Assembly (NCBI RefSeq): GCF_903645315.1
Contig: NZ_CAHJXL010000001.1
Span: 1,054,001 to 1,118,000, forward strand
Direction: 5' to 3'
From: Victivallis sp. Marseille-Q1083
GTDB taxonomy: Bacteria; Verrucomicrobiota; Lentisphaeria; Victivallales; Victivallaceae
DNA length: 64,000 bases
How positions within the stretch are numbered: the first letter of the stretch is position 1; every line of letters begins with the position of its first letter. The position numbers and the translations under genes were made by a program. The notes under the pieces are model-generated. The model had not been told where the DNA came from and did no database searches. It saw only the letters and a program-made list of their open reading frames with translations. This document shows, piece by piece, positions 1-11,622 of this stretch.

Positions 1-224
1 TTTCCGGTTTTCCTTTTCTATTACTATAACTTTGGTTTAGCGGTTGGCAAAACTGTTTCATCGCTTAAAGTATAGAATATTTTTCAAAAGAAAACAATAG
101 CACAGCTCTTGATTTAATGATGTTATTATAGCATTAATCGACTTTTACAAAATCCAGCCGTTTCCTTCAAGTTCAAATCGCTTCCTGATTTCAGCCGTCC
201 ACAGAAAACCTTTCCAAATAAAAA

Positions 225-255
225 AATCCGCCGCAGTTTCAAGCTGCGGCGGATT
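225..255 (-). terminator. Intrinsic terminator of gdhA
   Basis: A 12-bp perfect inverted repeat (arms 225-236 and 244-255, 7-nt loop) lies just past the gdhA stop. Read on the minus strand it is followed by a run of T (A219-A226 on the plus strand), the classical rho-independent form. The remaining 1-218 is AT-rich and I see no gene in it. Confidence 0.85.
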
Positions 256-273
256 CCGGATGAATCGCCTGAT

Positions 274-2242
<1,969 letters not shown>

Positions 2243-2974
2243 ATGAAAACCAACCGGATCAAATGCTTTACATTGATCGAACTGCTCGTCGTCATCGCGA
2301 TTATCGCCATTCTTGCCAGCATGCTGCTGCCGGCGCTGGGCAAAGCCAAAGCCAAAGCGCAGGCGATCAAATGTCTGGCCAACACCAAGCAGTTCGGCCT
2401 GGGCATCGCCATGTACAACAACGAAAACGACGACGCGATGCCGTTGCTGGAACCGGATTTGACTCAATCGACCAAACAGACCGAAAGCGGCAAGCCGGGT
2501 TATTATTTCAAAGGCGGCCTGCACGATGACGGCAACAACATCACCTGGATGGACATGATCGACATCGGCGGCAAGGACGTCTTCCGCTGCCCGTCGGCGG
2601 CGCAACCGGAATGGTGCCCGTCTTACGCCTACAACAGCGACCTGGGCGGCGGAACTTATGCCGCCGGCGTCAAGGTCAGCCGGGTTCCGAATCCGTCCGA
2701 ATTCATGGCGGTCATCGACTTCGAATCGGTCTACAACAAAATGGAGCCCTACTGGTTCTACATCGTCGTCAGTCCGCAGGACGGCAATTACAAGGACTTC
2801 AATCCGCGAACCTTTCACAATGGCGACAACACCTGCAGCGTCCTGATGGTCGACGGCCATTCCGAGAGCATGAGGGAAGTCGGCTCCAGACTCTATTCCG
2901 AAGCCATTCAGTGGGGCAGTTATTCCACCCATTACAACTTGGCGGAAGCCATCATGAAATACAATAAAAGATGA
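2243..2974 (+). CDS. Pseudopilin (prepilin-type N-terminal methylation domain)
   Basis: 243 aa. It starts [20 protein letters not shown]: a short basic leader, prepilin peptidase site before F, the +5 glutamate, and a single hydrophobic helix, as in type II secretion pseudopilins (GspG/H-like). The C-terminal part is variable but has an [16 protein letters not shown] segment resembling the H-X9-DG motif of this family. ATG 2243 is preferred over the longer frame because AGGAG stands 8-9 nt upstream and the leader then has normal length. Its stop overlaps the start of the next gene (ATGA), implying translational coupling. A role in exporting or displaying the downstream protein is inference. 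Confidence 0.88.
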   Translation: MKTNRIKCFTLIELLVVIAIIAILASMLLPALGKAKAKAQAIKCLANTKQFGLGIAMYNNENDDAMPLLEPDLTQSTKQTESGKPGYYFKGGLHDDGNNITWMDMIDIGGKDVFRCPSAAQPEWCPSYAYNSDLGGGTYAAGVKVSRVPNPSEFMAVIDFESVYNKMEPYWFYIVVSPQDGNYKDFNPRTFHNGDNTCSVLMVDGHSESMREVGSRLYSEAIQWGSYSTHYNLAEAIMKYNKR

Positions 2975-5607
2975 AAAAATCACTTTTCAGTATTTTAGGT
3001 TACACGTTGTTCGTTGGCGCGCTCTGCTGCGCCAACGAACAGTCGTTACAGAATTCCACCGGCACCTGGAAAACCGGGGCGGCCAACGGCATGCCGATCG
3101 CGTTGACCGTTGAGCCGGATCGCACCTTCTGCGTCGCCGTCGAAGCCGACGGCGGCTCGGAGAGCTTCCCGCACCTGACCCTGGAGCTGAAACAACCGGA
3201 GGATTGGCGCAACTTCAACCGTTTGCGCATGGAGATGAAACTGACCAGTTCCAATCCGGACATCCAGGCCAACGGCAAGGAAATCGCCTTCTGCGTCTAC
3301 GACCGGAATTTGCGTCATGAAAATCTCGCCGGCAATCCCCCGGTCCAACAGTTGTTCGCCCGCTCCAAAGTGACGGCCGGCGCCTGGCAGACCGTCGAAG
3401 TCGACCTCTCCGGCGCCGAACGCGGCGCGGTACAGGGGCTGGACATTCATTTCTATGAAATGCCCTACTCTTATCCGCATGAATTCCAATTCGAAATCAA
3501 AGATGTCGCGCTGGTCGGCGAGGATACCGGCAAAACCGTTTTCGACGGCGCCGGATTCCAGCCGGAGCTGCTGACCGGCAAAGCCGGAAAAACGGTCGGC
3601 AAGCTGACCGGCAATGACGGTTTGAGCATCGAGCTCGGCAGCAATGGCGGCATCGTTTCGCTGTCGCAAAACGGCCGGCTCATCGGTCAGGCCCAGCAGG
3701 GCCCGTCCGGCATCCTGATCCGCGACGCCGCCGCCAATACCGCGCCAGTCATGGCCGGCGGGACGATTTCCGCCGACGGCAACCGCATCGAACAAACCGC
3801 CGAACTGCCGGAATTGGCCCTGCAACTGAACGCCAGCTACTCGATGCAGGACGACCGGCTGATCGTCAGCGGCACGGTGGAATCGCTGAACGATGCCGAC
3901 CGGGCGGTTACTATTTACGTCGCATTGCCGGTCGCACCGGGCGACTACGATTTCTTCCAGAGTTTAAGCCGCAGCGTCAAACCGTTCCAGGAATATGCCG
4001 CCTTGCCGCAATACGAGAGCAAGTTGACCCGTTACCCCTTTGCCGCCCTCGCCGACCGCAGCGGCGGCAAAGCGCTGGCGGCGGCGGTCGATCTCGGCAA
4101 GCCGTGCACCTACCGCCTGGCCTTCAATCCGGCGCTGCAGTTGTTCTATATCGCTTTCGACGTGGCGCTGGTCGATATCGAGAATATCGCCGGCCGGTCG
4201 TTGAAACAGGGCAGTTTCGAAGCGGTGTTCTATACGACCGATCCGGCCTGGGGCATGCGTTCGGCCGCCGAACGGTATTACGGTTTTTACCCGGAATATT
4301 TCGCCGACCGGGTCGGCCAGGGCGGCGGCTGGGAAATTCCGTGGTACCGCAGGAAATCCGGTCAGAGCCGGCCGGAAATCATCTATGGCGGTTACCGGTT
4401 CGTCTGGGGCGCCGAAGAGCTGGAGGTCGAAGAGTGGAACTGGGACAGCGACAACGGCATCTTCAATTTCATCTATATCGAACCGGAATTTTTCCAGTTC
4501 AGCATGGGAGACTATCAGTCGCCGACCACCGGAGAAACCTTCGAGCGGATGAAAAAACTCAGTGAAAACGATGAGGCGGAATGGGAAAAATTCCTGCCGC
4601 TGCATTATTCGCAAGCATACAACTGCAATCCGCATGCCCGGAGCGTCGACCGGCAGGAATTCCTGCATTCGCTGATTCAGGCGACGTTCACCAGCGGCAT
4701 GTACGACCAGAACGGCGAGCCGGTGCTCGGCCTCGGCAACCGGGTGGCCTGGATCGGCGACAGCGGCTTCGGCGCCATGGTGCCGTGCAACATCAACCCG
4801 GCCATTCCGAACGGCCGCGGCCAGGCGGCTTTCGAAACGATGCTGCAGCCGCTGATCGACGAAATGGTCCAGGCTGGACGTTCGCTGCCGCGCGGCTTCG
4901 GTCTGGATTGTTTCATGGATGTGCCGCCGGACTACCGCCGGGACAATTTCCAGTACGCCGCCCTGCCGTTGACTTTCGACCCGGAAACCAAACAGCCGAT
5001 GGTGCAGCGCGGTTTCGGTTCGATCGAATGGCTGCGCGCCGCCAGCGCCAAATGGCGGCCGCAGGAGATGTTGTTTTTCGCCAACGCCTTCGGGCCGATG
5101 ACCTTTGCGTCACCCTATCTGGACATTTTCGGCATCGAAGGAACGATGGTTTCCGACCCGGAATTTCTGCGGACCATCGCCGGGCCGAAACGGCCGATCA
5201 CCTACCTGCCGTACGATCCGCAGCCGAAGCCGGGCATTGAATACCATCTGTTCTGGGGCATCTATCCGGGCCGCAACGTCACGGTGGATATCCTCCGGCC
5301 GATGATCCCGGTCCTCGACCGGATGTACCAGGCCGCCTGGCAGCCGGTAACCCATGCGCGGGCCGACGGCATCAAATTGGAGCGTTACGGCCAAGCCGGC
5401 GATGAAACGATCTATTTCACCGCCCACAACCCGGCGGTGACCGATACGGCCGCGGCCGTCGAGTTCGATTTTGCCGCACTGGGAATGCCGGAATCGGCGG
5501 AATTGCGCCGGATCTATCCGGACGACGCCGCGATTTCCGGCGCTTTGAAACTCAACGGGGGCGAAACAGTCGTCCTGACTTTAAGCAAGGGAGTGACAGA
5601 AAAATAA
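2971..5607 (+). CDS. Large secreted glycoside-hydrolase-like protein, function unknown
   Basis: 878 aa with an N-terminal signal peptide ([21 protein letters not shown]). I do not recognise a named family. The N-terminal 200 residues look like a beta-rich carbohydrate-binding module, the middle like a beta-sandwich, and the region after about 430 has TIM-barrel-like segments rich in W, Y and acidic residues ([27 protein letters not shown]), as in polysaccharide-degrading enzymes. It overlaps the pseudopilin by 4 bp and is followed 2 bp later by a Gfo/Idh oxidoreductase, so the three form one operon. A role in polysaccharide breakdown comes mainly from context. Confidence 0.7.
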   Translation: MKKSLFSILGYTLFVGALCCANEQSLQNSTGTWKTGAANGMPIALTVEPDRTFCVAVEADGGSESFPHLTLELKQPEDWRNFNRLRMEMKLTSSNPDIQANGKEIAFCVYDRNLRHENLAGNPPVQQLFARSKVTAGAWQTVEVDLSGAERGAVQGLDIHFYEMPYSYPHEFQFEIKDVALVGEDTGKTVFDGAGFQPELLTGKAGKTVGKLTGNDGLSIELGSNGGIVSLSQNGRLIGQAQQGPSGILIRDAAANTAPVMAGGTISADGNRIEQTAELPELALQLNASYSMQDDRLIVSGTVESLNDADRAVTIYVALPVAPGDYDFFQSLSRSVKPFQEYAALPQYESKLTRYPFAALADRSGGKALAAAVDLGKPCTYRLAFNPALQLFYIAFDVALVDIENIAGRSLKQGSFEAVFYTTDPAWGMRSAAERYYGFYPEYFADRVGQGGGWEIPWYRRKSGQSRPEIIYGGYRFVWGAEELEVEEWNWDSDNGIFNFIYIEPEFFQFSMGDYQSPTTGETFERMKKLSENDEAEWEKFLPLHYSQAYNCNPHARSVDRQEFLHSLIQATFTSGMYDQNGEPVLGLGNRVAWIGDSGFGAMVPCNINPAIPNGRGQAAFETMLQPLIDEMVQAGRSLPRGFGLDCFMDVPPDYRRDNFQYAALPLTFDPETKQPMVQRGFGSIEWLRAASAKWRPQEMLFFANAFGPMTFASPYLDIFGIEGTMVSDPEFLRTIAGPKRPITYLPYDPQPKPGIEYHLFWGIYPGRNVTVDILRPMIPVLDRMYQAAWQPVTHARADGIKLERYGQAGDETIYFTAHNPAVTDTAAAVEFDFAALGMPESAELRRIYPDDAAISGALKLNGGETVVLTLSKGVTEK

Positions 5608-5608
5608 C

Positions 5609-6772
5609 ATGTTACCAGAATCTATTATCGCCGGCTCCGGCCGCGGGTTATTTTTCGCCGAAATGCTGATCCGCGACCTGAAAATGCCGGTCGTCGCCAT
5701 GGTTGAAACCAATACCGAAATCCATCCGCAAGTCCGGCAACGGCTGGCCGAATACGGCAGCCCGGATACGGTGTTGTGCCGAACGCTGGCGGAAGCGCAC
5801 GAGCGCTTCCCGCGCGCAGACCGGGTCTTTATCGCCACGCCGAATACCACGCACGCCGACCTGTTCGAAGAGGCGTTGCAGGCCAATTTCCACGTTATGC
5901 TGGAAAAGCCGGTGGCGGCCCATCCCGCCGATGTCGACCGGCTTGAGCGGCTTGGACAGGCGACCGACCGGGTAATTCAACTGGGATTCGTATTGCGCTA
6001 TTCGAACTTTTACCGCCGCATCGCCGCGGCGGTGAAAGCCGGGCAGCTCGGACAAATCCTGATGATTCAGATGAACGAACGGCTGGGCGCGCTGCATGGC
6101 ACCTGTTACCGGCGCGGCTGGCGGCGGCTGATCGCCAACACCGGCGGTTTTCTCAATGAAAAATGTTCGCACGACCTCGATTTGATGTGCTGGTTCAAAT
6201 CCGGCCAGGCCCGGCCGGTCAGCGTCTATTCGGTCGGCGGCCGCCAGCTTTTCGAACGCGACAATACGCCGGAATCCTGCCCGGTGTGTGCCGACCGCGA
6301 TTGCCCCTTCCGGGCGATCGACCGCAAAATCCACGGTCAGCAATACCAGCAATATGTCGATGAAGCGGCCGAACAGCGCTGCGTCTACCGGACCGACGCC
6401 GACGTCCTGAACCACCAGCACGTCACCGTTAATTTTTCCGACGGCACCCACGGCCATCTGGGATTGATCGCCGAAAGCGGGGCGGAAGGCCGCGACATCA
6501 TGATTCACGGCACTCGCGGCTTCCTGGCCGGCGACCTCGGCAAAGGGCAGTTGACGCTGGTTGAATACGGCGCGCCGGACCGCACCGTCGATCTGTCGAT
6601 GGAGGCGAACAACATGCACGGCGGCGGCGACCTGGCCATCCTGCAGGAGTTCTTCGACTGCATCGCCGACGGCACCCATCCGGCCGCCACGCTGGCGGAC
6701 GGCATTCTGGCCACCCGGATTGCTTTCGCCGCCGACCGCAGCGTCGCAACCGGACTGCCGGTAGCTCTGTAA
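5609..6772 (+). CDS. Gfo/Idh/MocA-family oxidoreductase
   Basis: 387 aa. It has an N-terminal Rossmann fold with an IAGSGRGLFFAEML nucleotide loop, the family-typical IATPNTTHADLFEEAL and MLEKPVAAHPADVDRLE (the EKP lysine), and a C-terminal alpha/beta domain. Such enzymes use NAD(P) to oxidise or epimerise sugars. An odd feature is a four-cysteine cluster ESCPVCADRDCPF (about residues 227-239), which could bind a metal. The start lies 2 bp after the preceding stop and the gene ends the operon before a terminator. Substrate unknown. It has no signal peptide, so it should act on imported sugar. Confidence 0.88.
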   Translation: MLPESIIAGSGRGLFFAEMLIRDLKMPVVAMVETNTEIHPQVRQRLAEYGSPDTVLCRTLAEAHERFPRADRVFIATPNTTHADLFEEALQANFHVMLEKPVAAHPADVDRLERLGQATDRVIQLGFVLRYSNFYRRIAAAVKAGQLGQILMIQMNERLGALHGTCYRRGWRRLIANTGGFLNEKCSHDLDLMCWFKSGQARPVSVYSVGGRQLFERDNTPESCPVCADRDCPFRAIDRKIHGQQYQQYVDEAAEQRCVYRTDADVLNHQHVTVNFSDGTHGHLGLIAESGAEGRDIMIHGTRGFLAGDLGKGQLTLVEYGAPDRTVDLSMEANNMHGGGDLAILQEFFDCIADGTHPAATLADGILATRIAFAADRSVATGLPVAL

Positions 6773-6801
6773 GTGTTCTGTTTTTTTCTCAAAAGAAATT
6801 G

Positions 6802-6839
6802 AAAAGTTCCCAACCGGAAATTATCTTGTGGGAACTTTT
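6802..6839 (+). terminator. Intrinsic terminator after the pseudopilin-oxidoreductase operon
   Basis: An 11-bp perfect stem (AAAAGTTCCCA at 6802-6812 pairing with 6829-6839) followed by CGCTTTTTC. It ends the transcript started near 2138. Confidence 0.8.
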
Positions 6840-6901
6840 CGCTTTTTCAGCCTCGCCAGGCGAGTCAATCGATCAAAACAGGGAAAGGCGCTCTGAAAAA
6901 A

Positions 6902-9205
6902 ATGCGAAGACAGCGATCTCATTTCATGCTTCGCCGTTTGTTGTTCGGCAATCTATTATGGATCAGTACGATGTTACACGGAATCGACGATCTGCCGCCG
7001 GCAGAATTGAATCTGCACCTGGCCGCGCCGGTGAGCGCCTGGGATGAAGCCCTGCCGCTCGGCAACGGCACATTGGGCGGCCTCTGGTGGGGAGAAGGCC
7101 TGTCGTTGCGCCTGTCGCTCGACCGCGGCGACCTGTGGGATGAACGCCGGCCGCGCGGTTTCGAGGCGGCAAACTTCAATGCCGCGACGTTGCGCCGCTG
7201 GGTTGAAGCCGGCGATCATGAAAGCGTCACCCGCTGTTTCGACGCCATTTACGGTTCGCCCTGGCCGACCAAACTGCCGGCCGGCCGGCTGGAATTCAGC
7301 CTGCCGGCCGCGGCGCTCAGTGAGTTGGAACTGAATCTGGCCACGGCAAGCGCCCGCTTGAAACTGGACGACGGCGGAACGGTCGACAGTTTCTTTGCCG
7401 CCACCGCGCCGGTCGCCCTGCTCCGGTTTCCGGCCGGAGTGACGCCGCAAATTCACTGGCGGCCGCCGGCCGCCGTCGCACAACTGGAATATCCGCCGGC
7501 GGTTGAATTCCGAGAAAATTCCGCCTGTTATCTGATACAGGAGACCGCTGACAAAAACTTTTACTGCTGCTATCTCGCCGGCCGCAGCACGCCGGATGGC
7601 GAACTTTACGCCGTCACCGTCACCGCACTTCATGATTCGGCCGATGCCGCGGTGGCCGAAGCCCGGATGCAAACCGACCGCGCCCTGAAGGAAGGCTACC
7701 CGGCACTGTATGCCGCCCATTGCGACTGGTGGCAGACCTTCTGGCGGCGTTCCGCCGTCGAAATTCCGGACCGCGCCTTGCTGCGTCACTATTACCTGGT
7801 CCGTTATTTCTACGGCGCCGCCTCCCGGCGGGGAGCGCCGCCGATGCCGCTGCAGGGCGTCTGGACCGCCGACGCCGGCGGACTGCCGCCGTGGAAGGGC
7901 GATTACCACAATGACCTGAACACGCAGATGACTTATATGGCCTATCAGGCGGCCGGCCATTTCGACGAGGGGCTCGCTTATTTGGATTTTCTTTGGAAGG
8001 AGCGGGAAACATTTCAACGCTTCGCCCGCGAATTCTACGGCGTCGAAGGCCTGCTGGCGCCGGGAGTGATGTCGCTGGCCGGCCAGGCGCTCGGCGGCTG
8101 GCCGCAATATTCGCTGTCGCCGACCAATTCGGCCTGGAGCGCTCATCTGTTTTATCTGCACTGGCGCTATACGCAGGACGAGGAATTTCTGCAGTCGCGC
8201 GCCTATCCGTGGTGCGCAGCAGTCGGCCGGGCGCTGGAAGAATTGCTGAAGCCGGATGAAAACGGCAGGCTGGTGCTGCCGCTCTCCACCTCGCCGGAGT
8301 TCGACGGCGCCGCACCCTCCTCCTGGCTGACGCCGAACAGCAACTACGATTTGATGTGCCTGAAAATGCTCTATCTGGCCTTGGCCGAAATGGCCGAAGC
8401 CCGGCAATCCGAAGCCGAGGCAACCCACTGGCGCCATCTGGCCGAAGCACTGGGTCCTTATCATGTCGATGCCGACGGCGCGTTGCTGATCGCCGCGGAC
8501 TTGCCGTTGCCGTATTCCCATCGCCATCTCTCCAACCTGATCGGTCTCTACCCGTTCAATCTGCTGCAGCGCGGCAATCCGGAACAACGGCAAACCATCG
8601 ACGTTTCGCTCGAACGCTGGCAGCAACTGGGAACCTCCGGCTGGGTCGGCTACAGTTTCGGCTGGGCGGCCGCCTTGCTGGCGCGCCAGGGTGATGCCGA
8701 AGGCGCTCTGAAAAATCTGGGCATCTTCATCAAAGCATTCATTTCACGCAACGGTTTTCATCTGAACGGCGACCAGACCCGGAGCGGTTTCAGCGGCTTC
8801 ACCTATCGGCCGTTCACGCTGGAAGGCAATTTTCTGGCGATGGCGGCATTGCAGGAAATGCTGCTGCAGAGCTGGAGCCCGACGCCGGGAAAATGGAATT
8901 CGGAGATCATCCGGATCTTCCCGGCAATTCCGGCCGCCTGGCAGGAGGCCGAATTCAAAAACCTGCATGCCGAAGGCGGCTGGCTGATTTCGGCGCAGCG
9001 GCGCAACGGTGCAACGACGGCCTTCCGGATTACCGCCACCAGCGACGGAATCCTGCGGCTCGCCGACAATTTCGCGGGCGAAGTTCGCTGGAACCGCACC
9101 GGCGTCGCACAAACGGACGGTTGTTTCGTCGTCCGGCTGGCGGCCGGCGAAACGCTGGAGGGAGAAATTCTCCCGGCGGCCGTTTCCGCTGAAACGGTCC
9201 GCTGA
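6902..9205 (+). CDS. Glycoside hydrolase family 95-like protein (alpha-L-fucosidase/galactosidase type)
   Basis: 767 aa with a short hydrophobic export-type N-terminus. Family GH95 is recognised from the N-terminal beta domain (WDEALPLGNGTLGGLWWG, residues 47-64; LSLDRGDLWDERRP) and an (alpha/alpha)6 barrel with WKGDYHNDLNTQM (331-343), LSTSPE (461-466) and a C-terminal EGNF-EMLLQSW segment. The general acid corresponds to E466. Two catalytic positions differ from the Bifidobacterium fucosidase: the first Asn of the N-x-N pair is Asp (D338) and the general base Asp is Glu (E641). Start 6902 has a weak AAGG upstream; an internal ATG at 6926 lacks one. Substrate is uncertain. Confidence 0.82.
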   Translation: MRRQRSHFMLRRLLFGNLLWISTMLHGIDDLPPAELNLHLAAPVSAWDEALPLGNGTLGGLWWGEGLSLRLSLDRGDLWDERRPRGFEAANFNAATLRRWVEAGDHESVTRCFDAIYGSPWPTKLPAGRLEFSLPAAALSELELNLATASARLKLDDGGTVDSFFAATAPVALLRFPAGVTPQIHWRPPAAVAQLEYPPAVEFRENSACYLIQETADKNFYCCYLAGRSTPDGELYAVTVTALHDSADAAVAEARMQTDRALKEGYPALYAAHCDWWQTFWRRSAVEIPDRALLRHYYLVRYFYGAASRRGAPPMPLQGVWTADAGGLPPWKGDYHNDLNTQMTYMAYQAAGHFDEGLAYLDFLWKERETFQRFAREFYGVEGLLAPGVMSLAGQALGGWPQYSLSPTNSAWSAHLFYLHWRYTQDEEFLQSRAYPWCAAVGRALEELLKPDENGRLVLPLSTSPEFDGAAPSSWLTPNSNYDLMCLKMLYLALAEMAEARQSEAEATHWRHLAEALGPYHVDADGALLIAADLPLPYSHRHLSNLIGLYPFNLLQRGNPEQRQTIDVSLERWQQLGTSGWVGYSFGWAAALLARQGDAEGALKNLGIFIKAFISRNGFHLNGDQTRSGFSGFTYRPFTLEGNFLAMAALQEMLLQSWSPTPGKWNSEIIRIFPAIPAAWQEAEFKNLHAEGGWLISAQRRNGATTAFRITATSDGILRLADNFAGEVRWNRTGVAQTDGCFVVRLAAGETLEGEILPAAVSAETVR

Positions 9206-9215
9206 ACAAGCCGGC

Positions 9216-9449
9216 ATTCCGATCTTCGCCGATACCTGCGCCGCCTCCGGCGCCCATATGGGAGAAGGATTTTACGGCTTCTATCCGTATGCCACGGCGG
9301 AAAATTCAGCCGCCAGCACCAACCACGGCAGCACCGGCAATGTCGCTTTCGGCGACGGCCACGCGGCGGCGCTGACGATTGGACAATTCCGCGACCTCGA
9401 CTTCACGACGCTGGTCGTTGACGGTGTCGTCAAGACATACACCAATTAA
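9216..9449 (+). pseudogene. Truncated duplicate of a pseudopilin 3' end
   Basis: 232 bp starting 11 bp after the GH95 stop match the 3' end of the pseudopilin at 10901 (11381-11612) with about 7 mismatches, mostly synonymous. The frame ends in the same [11 protein letters not shown] and a stop, and keeps the [10 protein letters not shown] and [12 protein letters not shown] segments. The N-terminal methylation domain and two thirds of the gene are missing, so no pseudopilin can be made. It is probably the remnant of a tandem pseudopilin whose front was replaced by the GH95 gene. Confidence 0.85.
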
Positions 9450-9767
9450 TTGACCGGCGGAACTCCGAGGCAGGTTTTCCGAACTTAAAAAAACACTGCT
9501 CCGGGTTGCCGGAGCGAAATGAAATCCGCCGGCGTCCTTCCGTCGCGACGCCGGCGGCAGCACCGCCGATCGGCGACGGCCGGAGCGGCGGGCGGCTTGC
9601 CGGAAAAGCGGCGATGGGCAGGAGGAGGAGGGGGTGCTGATAAATTGCTGATAAATTAAAAAAAATTGAATTATTGTTGTCGAAGGGGTTGACTTTGGGA
9701 TTTAAATTTGCTATAATACTCTTATCGGAAATCAATTTTTAGATTACACATAAAGCAAAGTACTATC
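9450..9767. other. Intergenic region with hairpins and the GntR promoter
   Basis: There is no credible gene here. It contains a 7-bp stem-loop at 9498-9515 and a longer GCCGGCGTC/GACGCCGGC stem around 9530-9556, neither followed by a T run. An AT-rich promoter for the downstream regulator follows. Confidence 0.6.
9689..9717 (+). promoter_or_regulatory. Consensus sigma-70 promoter of the GntR-pseudopilin-DUF4838 operon
   Basis: TTGACT at 9689-9694, 17-bp spacer, TATAAT at 9712-9717 preceded by TTTGC, giving an extended -10 (TGCTATAAT). It lies about 50 bp before the regulator start. Confidence 0.85.
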
Positions 9768-10880
9768 ATGATCTTCGGCAACAACCTCGGCAAGCGGACC
9801 GAAACCGCCAAACAGGCGCTGCTGGCCTATATCTGGGACCAGCGGCTGGAGGTCGGCGACCGGCTTCCCACCCAGGTGGAATTGTGCCGTCGCTTCAATG
9901 TCGGCAGCGCCACCGTCGACCGGGCGGTACGGGCGCTGGTCAAGGAGCAGGTGCTCGAGTCGCGGCGCGGCATCGGCGTGTTCGTCAAAACCTCGCGGCC
10001 GACCGGTTATCCGGGGCGGGCAGTCGGCCTGGTCGGCCTGATCGACGATCGGCTGCACATGTTCAACTGGACGCTGGCTTACTCCGTCCAGAATTGGCTG
10101 CAGCAGGAAGGCTGCCAATGTTTTTCCTTCCCCTACAACACCCAGGCCTACGAAGGACCGGGCGTTTCGCAATTTCCCGGGCTGGAATCCAACGTCCGGC
10201 GCGGCGTGCTGCAGGGCATCATCACGCTCTCTTCGCTGCAGCCGGCAGACTGGACCGACCTGGCCGAAGCCGGCGTCCCCACCTGTTATGTCGGACCGCC
10301 GATCGCGGTGCCGCGCGGGGTCATCATCGATACGCCGGAATTTATCCGGCTGGCTCTGAAAGAATTGCGGGAGCAGGGTTCGTGCCGGCCGGCGATGCTG
10401 ATCGGCCCGACGCCGGAATCACTGCACCGTGACATTCAAATTGTTCTGACCGAAACGCTGGCGCAGCTCGGCATTCAGTCGGCGGCGGCGGACATCTGGT
10501 TCGAAGGTTACGGCATCCCCTGCGGCCGCGAAAGCGCCCGGCGCTGCCTGGCCAAACCGGCGGCGGAACGGCCGGACGGCATCGTTTTCTGCGATGACCT
10601 GATCGCCCAGGGCTTTTTCGCCGAACTGGTCAGGCTGCAGAAACCCCACCTGAAATACCTGCCGCCGGCAGTCTGCATGCGGAACAAGCAATGCGATTTC
10701 GACTTTGCCACCGATACGATGGTCGAGTATCTGGTCGACATCGATCGTTTGAGCAGCCTGGCCGTCCACATGCTGCTCGATCTCCTGAAAGGCAACACGC
10801 CCGAAAATCAGTTGATCCGCTATGTACCCGAACGCGTCAATAGTCCGACCAATTTTTCCGGAAAAAATTTGACCTCTTAA
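9768..10880 (+). CDS. GntR-type transcriptional regulator with LacI-like sensor domain
   Basis: 370 aa. Residues about 8-70 form a GntR winged helix (AYIWDQRLEVGDRLPTQVEL, FNVGSATVDRAVRALVKEQV, RRGIGVFV). From about 85 on the protein resembles the periplasmic-binding-protein-like sugar sensor of LacI/GalR regulators (RGVIIDTPEFIRLALKEL, RPDGIVFCDDLIAQGF). GntR-LacI hybrids of this kind usually respond to sugars. It is the first gene of an operon with a pseudopilin (20-bp gap) and a DUF4838 protein, so it probably controls its own module. The start has only a weak Shine-Dalgarno sequence. Confidence 0.88.
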   Translation: MIFGNNLGKRTETAKQALLAYIWDQRLEVGDRLPTQVELCRRFNVGSATVDRAVRALVKEQVLESRRGIGVFVKTSRPTGYPGRAVGLVGLIDDRLHMFNWTLAYSVQNWLQQEGCQCFSFPYNTQAYEGPGVSQFPGLESNVRRGVLQGIITLSSLQPADWTDLAEAGVPTCYVGPPIAVPRGVIIDTPEFIRLALKELREQGSCRPAMLIGPTPESLHRDIQIVLTETLAQLGIQSAAADIWFEGYGIPCGRESARRCLAKPAAERPDGIVFCDDLIAQGFFAELVRLQKPHLKYLPPAVCMRNKQCDFDFATDTMVEYLVDIDRLSSLAVHMLLDLLKGNTPENQLIRYVPERVNSPTNFSGKNLTS

Positions 10881-10900
10881 TAAAGAAAGGATGATCGAAA

Positions 10901-11614
10901 ATGAAAAAGCACTTCTCCAATTTCACACTGATTGAACTGCTCGTCGTGATCGCTATCATTGCGATTCTTGCCAGCATGTTGCTGCCGGCTCTGGGCAAAG
11001 CCAAGCAGAAGGCCGTCGGCATCACCTGCGTCAGCAATTTGAAGCAGAACCTGCTCGGCGCCCAGCTTTATGCCAACGACAACAAAGACCTGATGATGGC
11101 CTATTACTACGACGGCAAGATCGAGCTGACCTGGAGCAAGGCCCTGGATGAAAACAAGTATGTCGACCGGGCGGTGTTCTTCTGCCCGTCGGTCAAGCAG
11201 CTCGACTACAACAACGGCAACATCGACTGGACGTTTCGAACTTACGGCGTCATCAATTTGAAGGACGATTTGACCTTTTATAACGATCACAAGGAAGAGT
11301 GGGGCGATTTCGCCACCTTCGGCAACCCGAGCTGGTATTACGGCTTCTACACCTTCTCGCGGATGAAGCAGCCGACCAACATTCCGATTCTCGCCGATAC
11401 CTGCGCCGCCTCCGGCGCCCATATGGGAGAAGGATTTTACGGCTTTTATCCGTATGCCACGGCGGAAAATTCGGCCGCCAGCACCAACCACGGCAGCACC
11501 GGCAATGTCGCTTTCGGCGACGGCCACGCGGCGGCGCTGACGATCGGACAATTCCGCGACCTTGACTTCACGACGCTGGTCGTCGACGGTGTCGTCAAGA
11601 CATACACCAATTGA
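10901..11614 (+). CDS. Pseudopilin (prepilin-type N-terminal methylation domain)
   Basis: 237 aa, starting [20 protein letters not shown] with the methylation motif and one hydrophobic helix. The C-terminal globular part ends with [16 protein letters not shown], a clean H-X9-DG motif. AAAGGA lies upstream of the ATG. It sits between the GntR regulator and a DUF4838 enzyme-like gene in one operon. Its last 232 bp are duplicated at 9216-9447 behind the GH95 gene. Confidence 0.9.
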   Translation: MKKHFSNFTLIELLVVIAIIAILASMLLPALGKAKQKAVGITCVSNLKQNLLGAQLYANDNKDLMMAYYYDGKIELTWSKALDENKYVDRAVFFCPSVKQLDYNNGNIDWTFRTYGVINLKDDLTFYNDHKEEWGDFATFGNPSWYYGFYTFSRMKQPTNIPILADTCAASGAHMGEGFYGFYPYATAENSAASTNHGSTGNVAFGDGHAAALTIGQFRDLDFTTLVVDGVVKTYTN

Positions 11615-11622
11615 GCAAGGCG

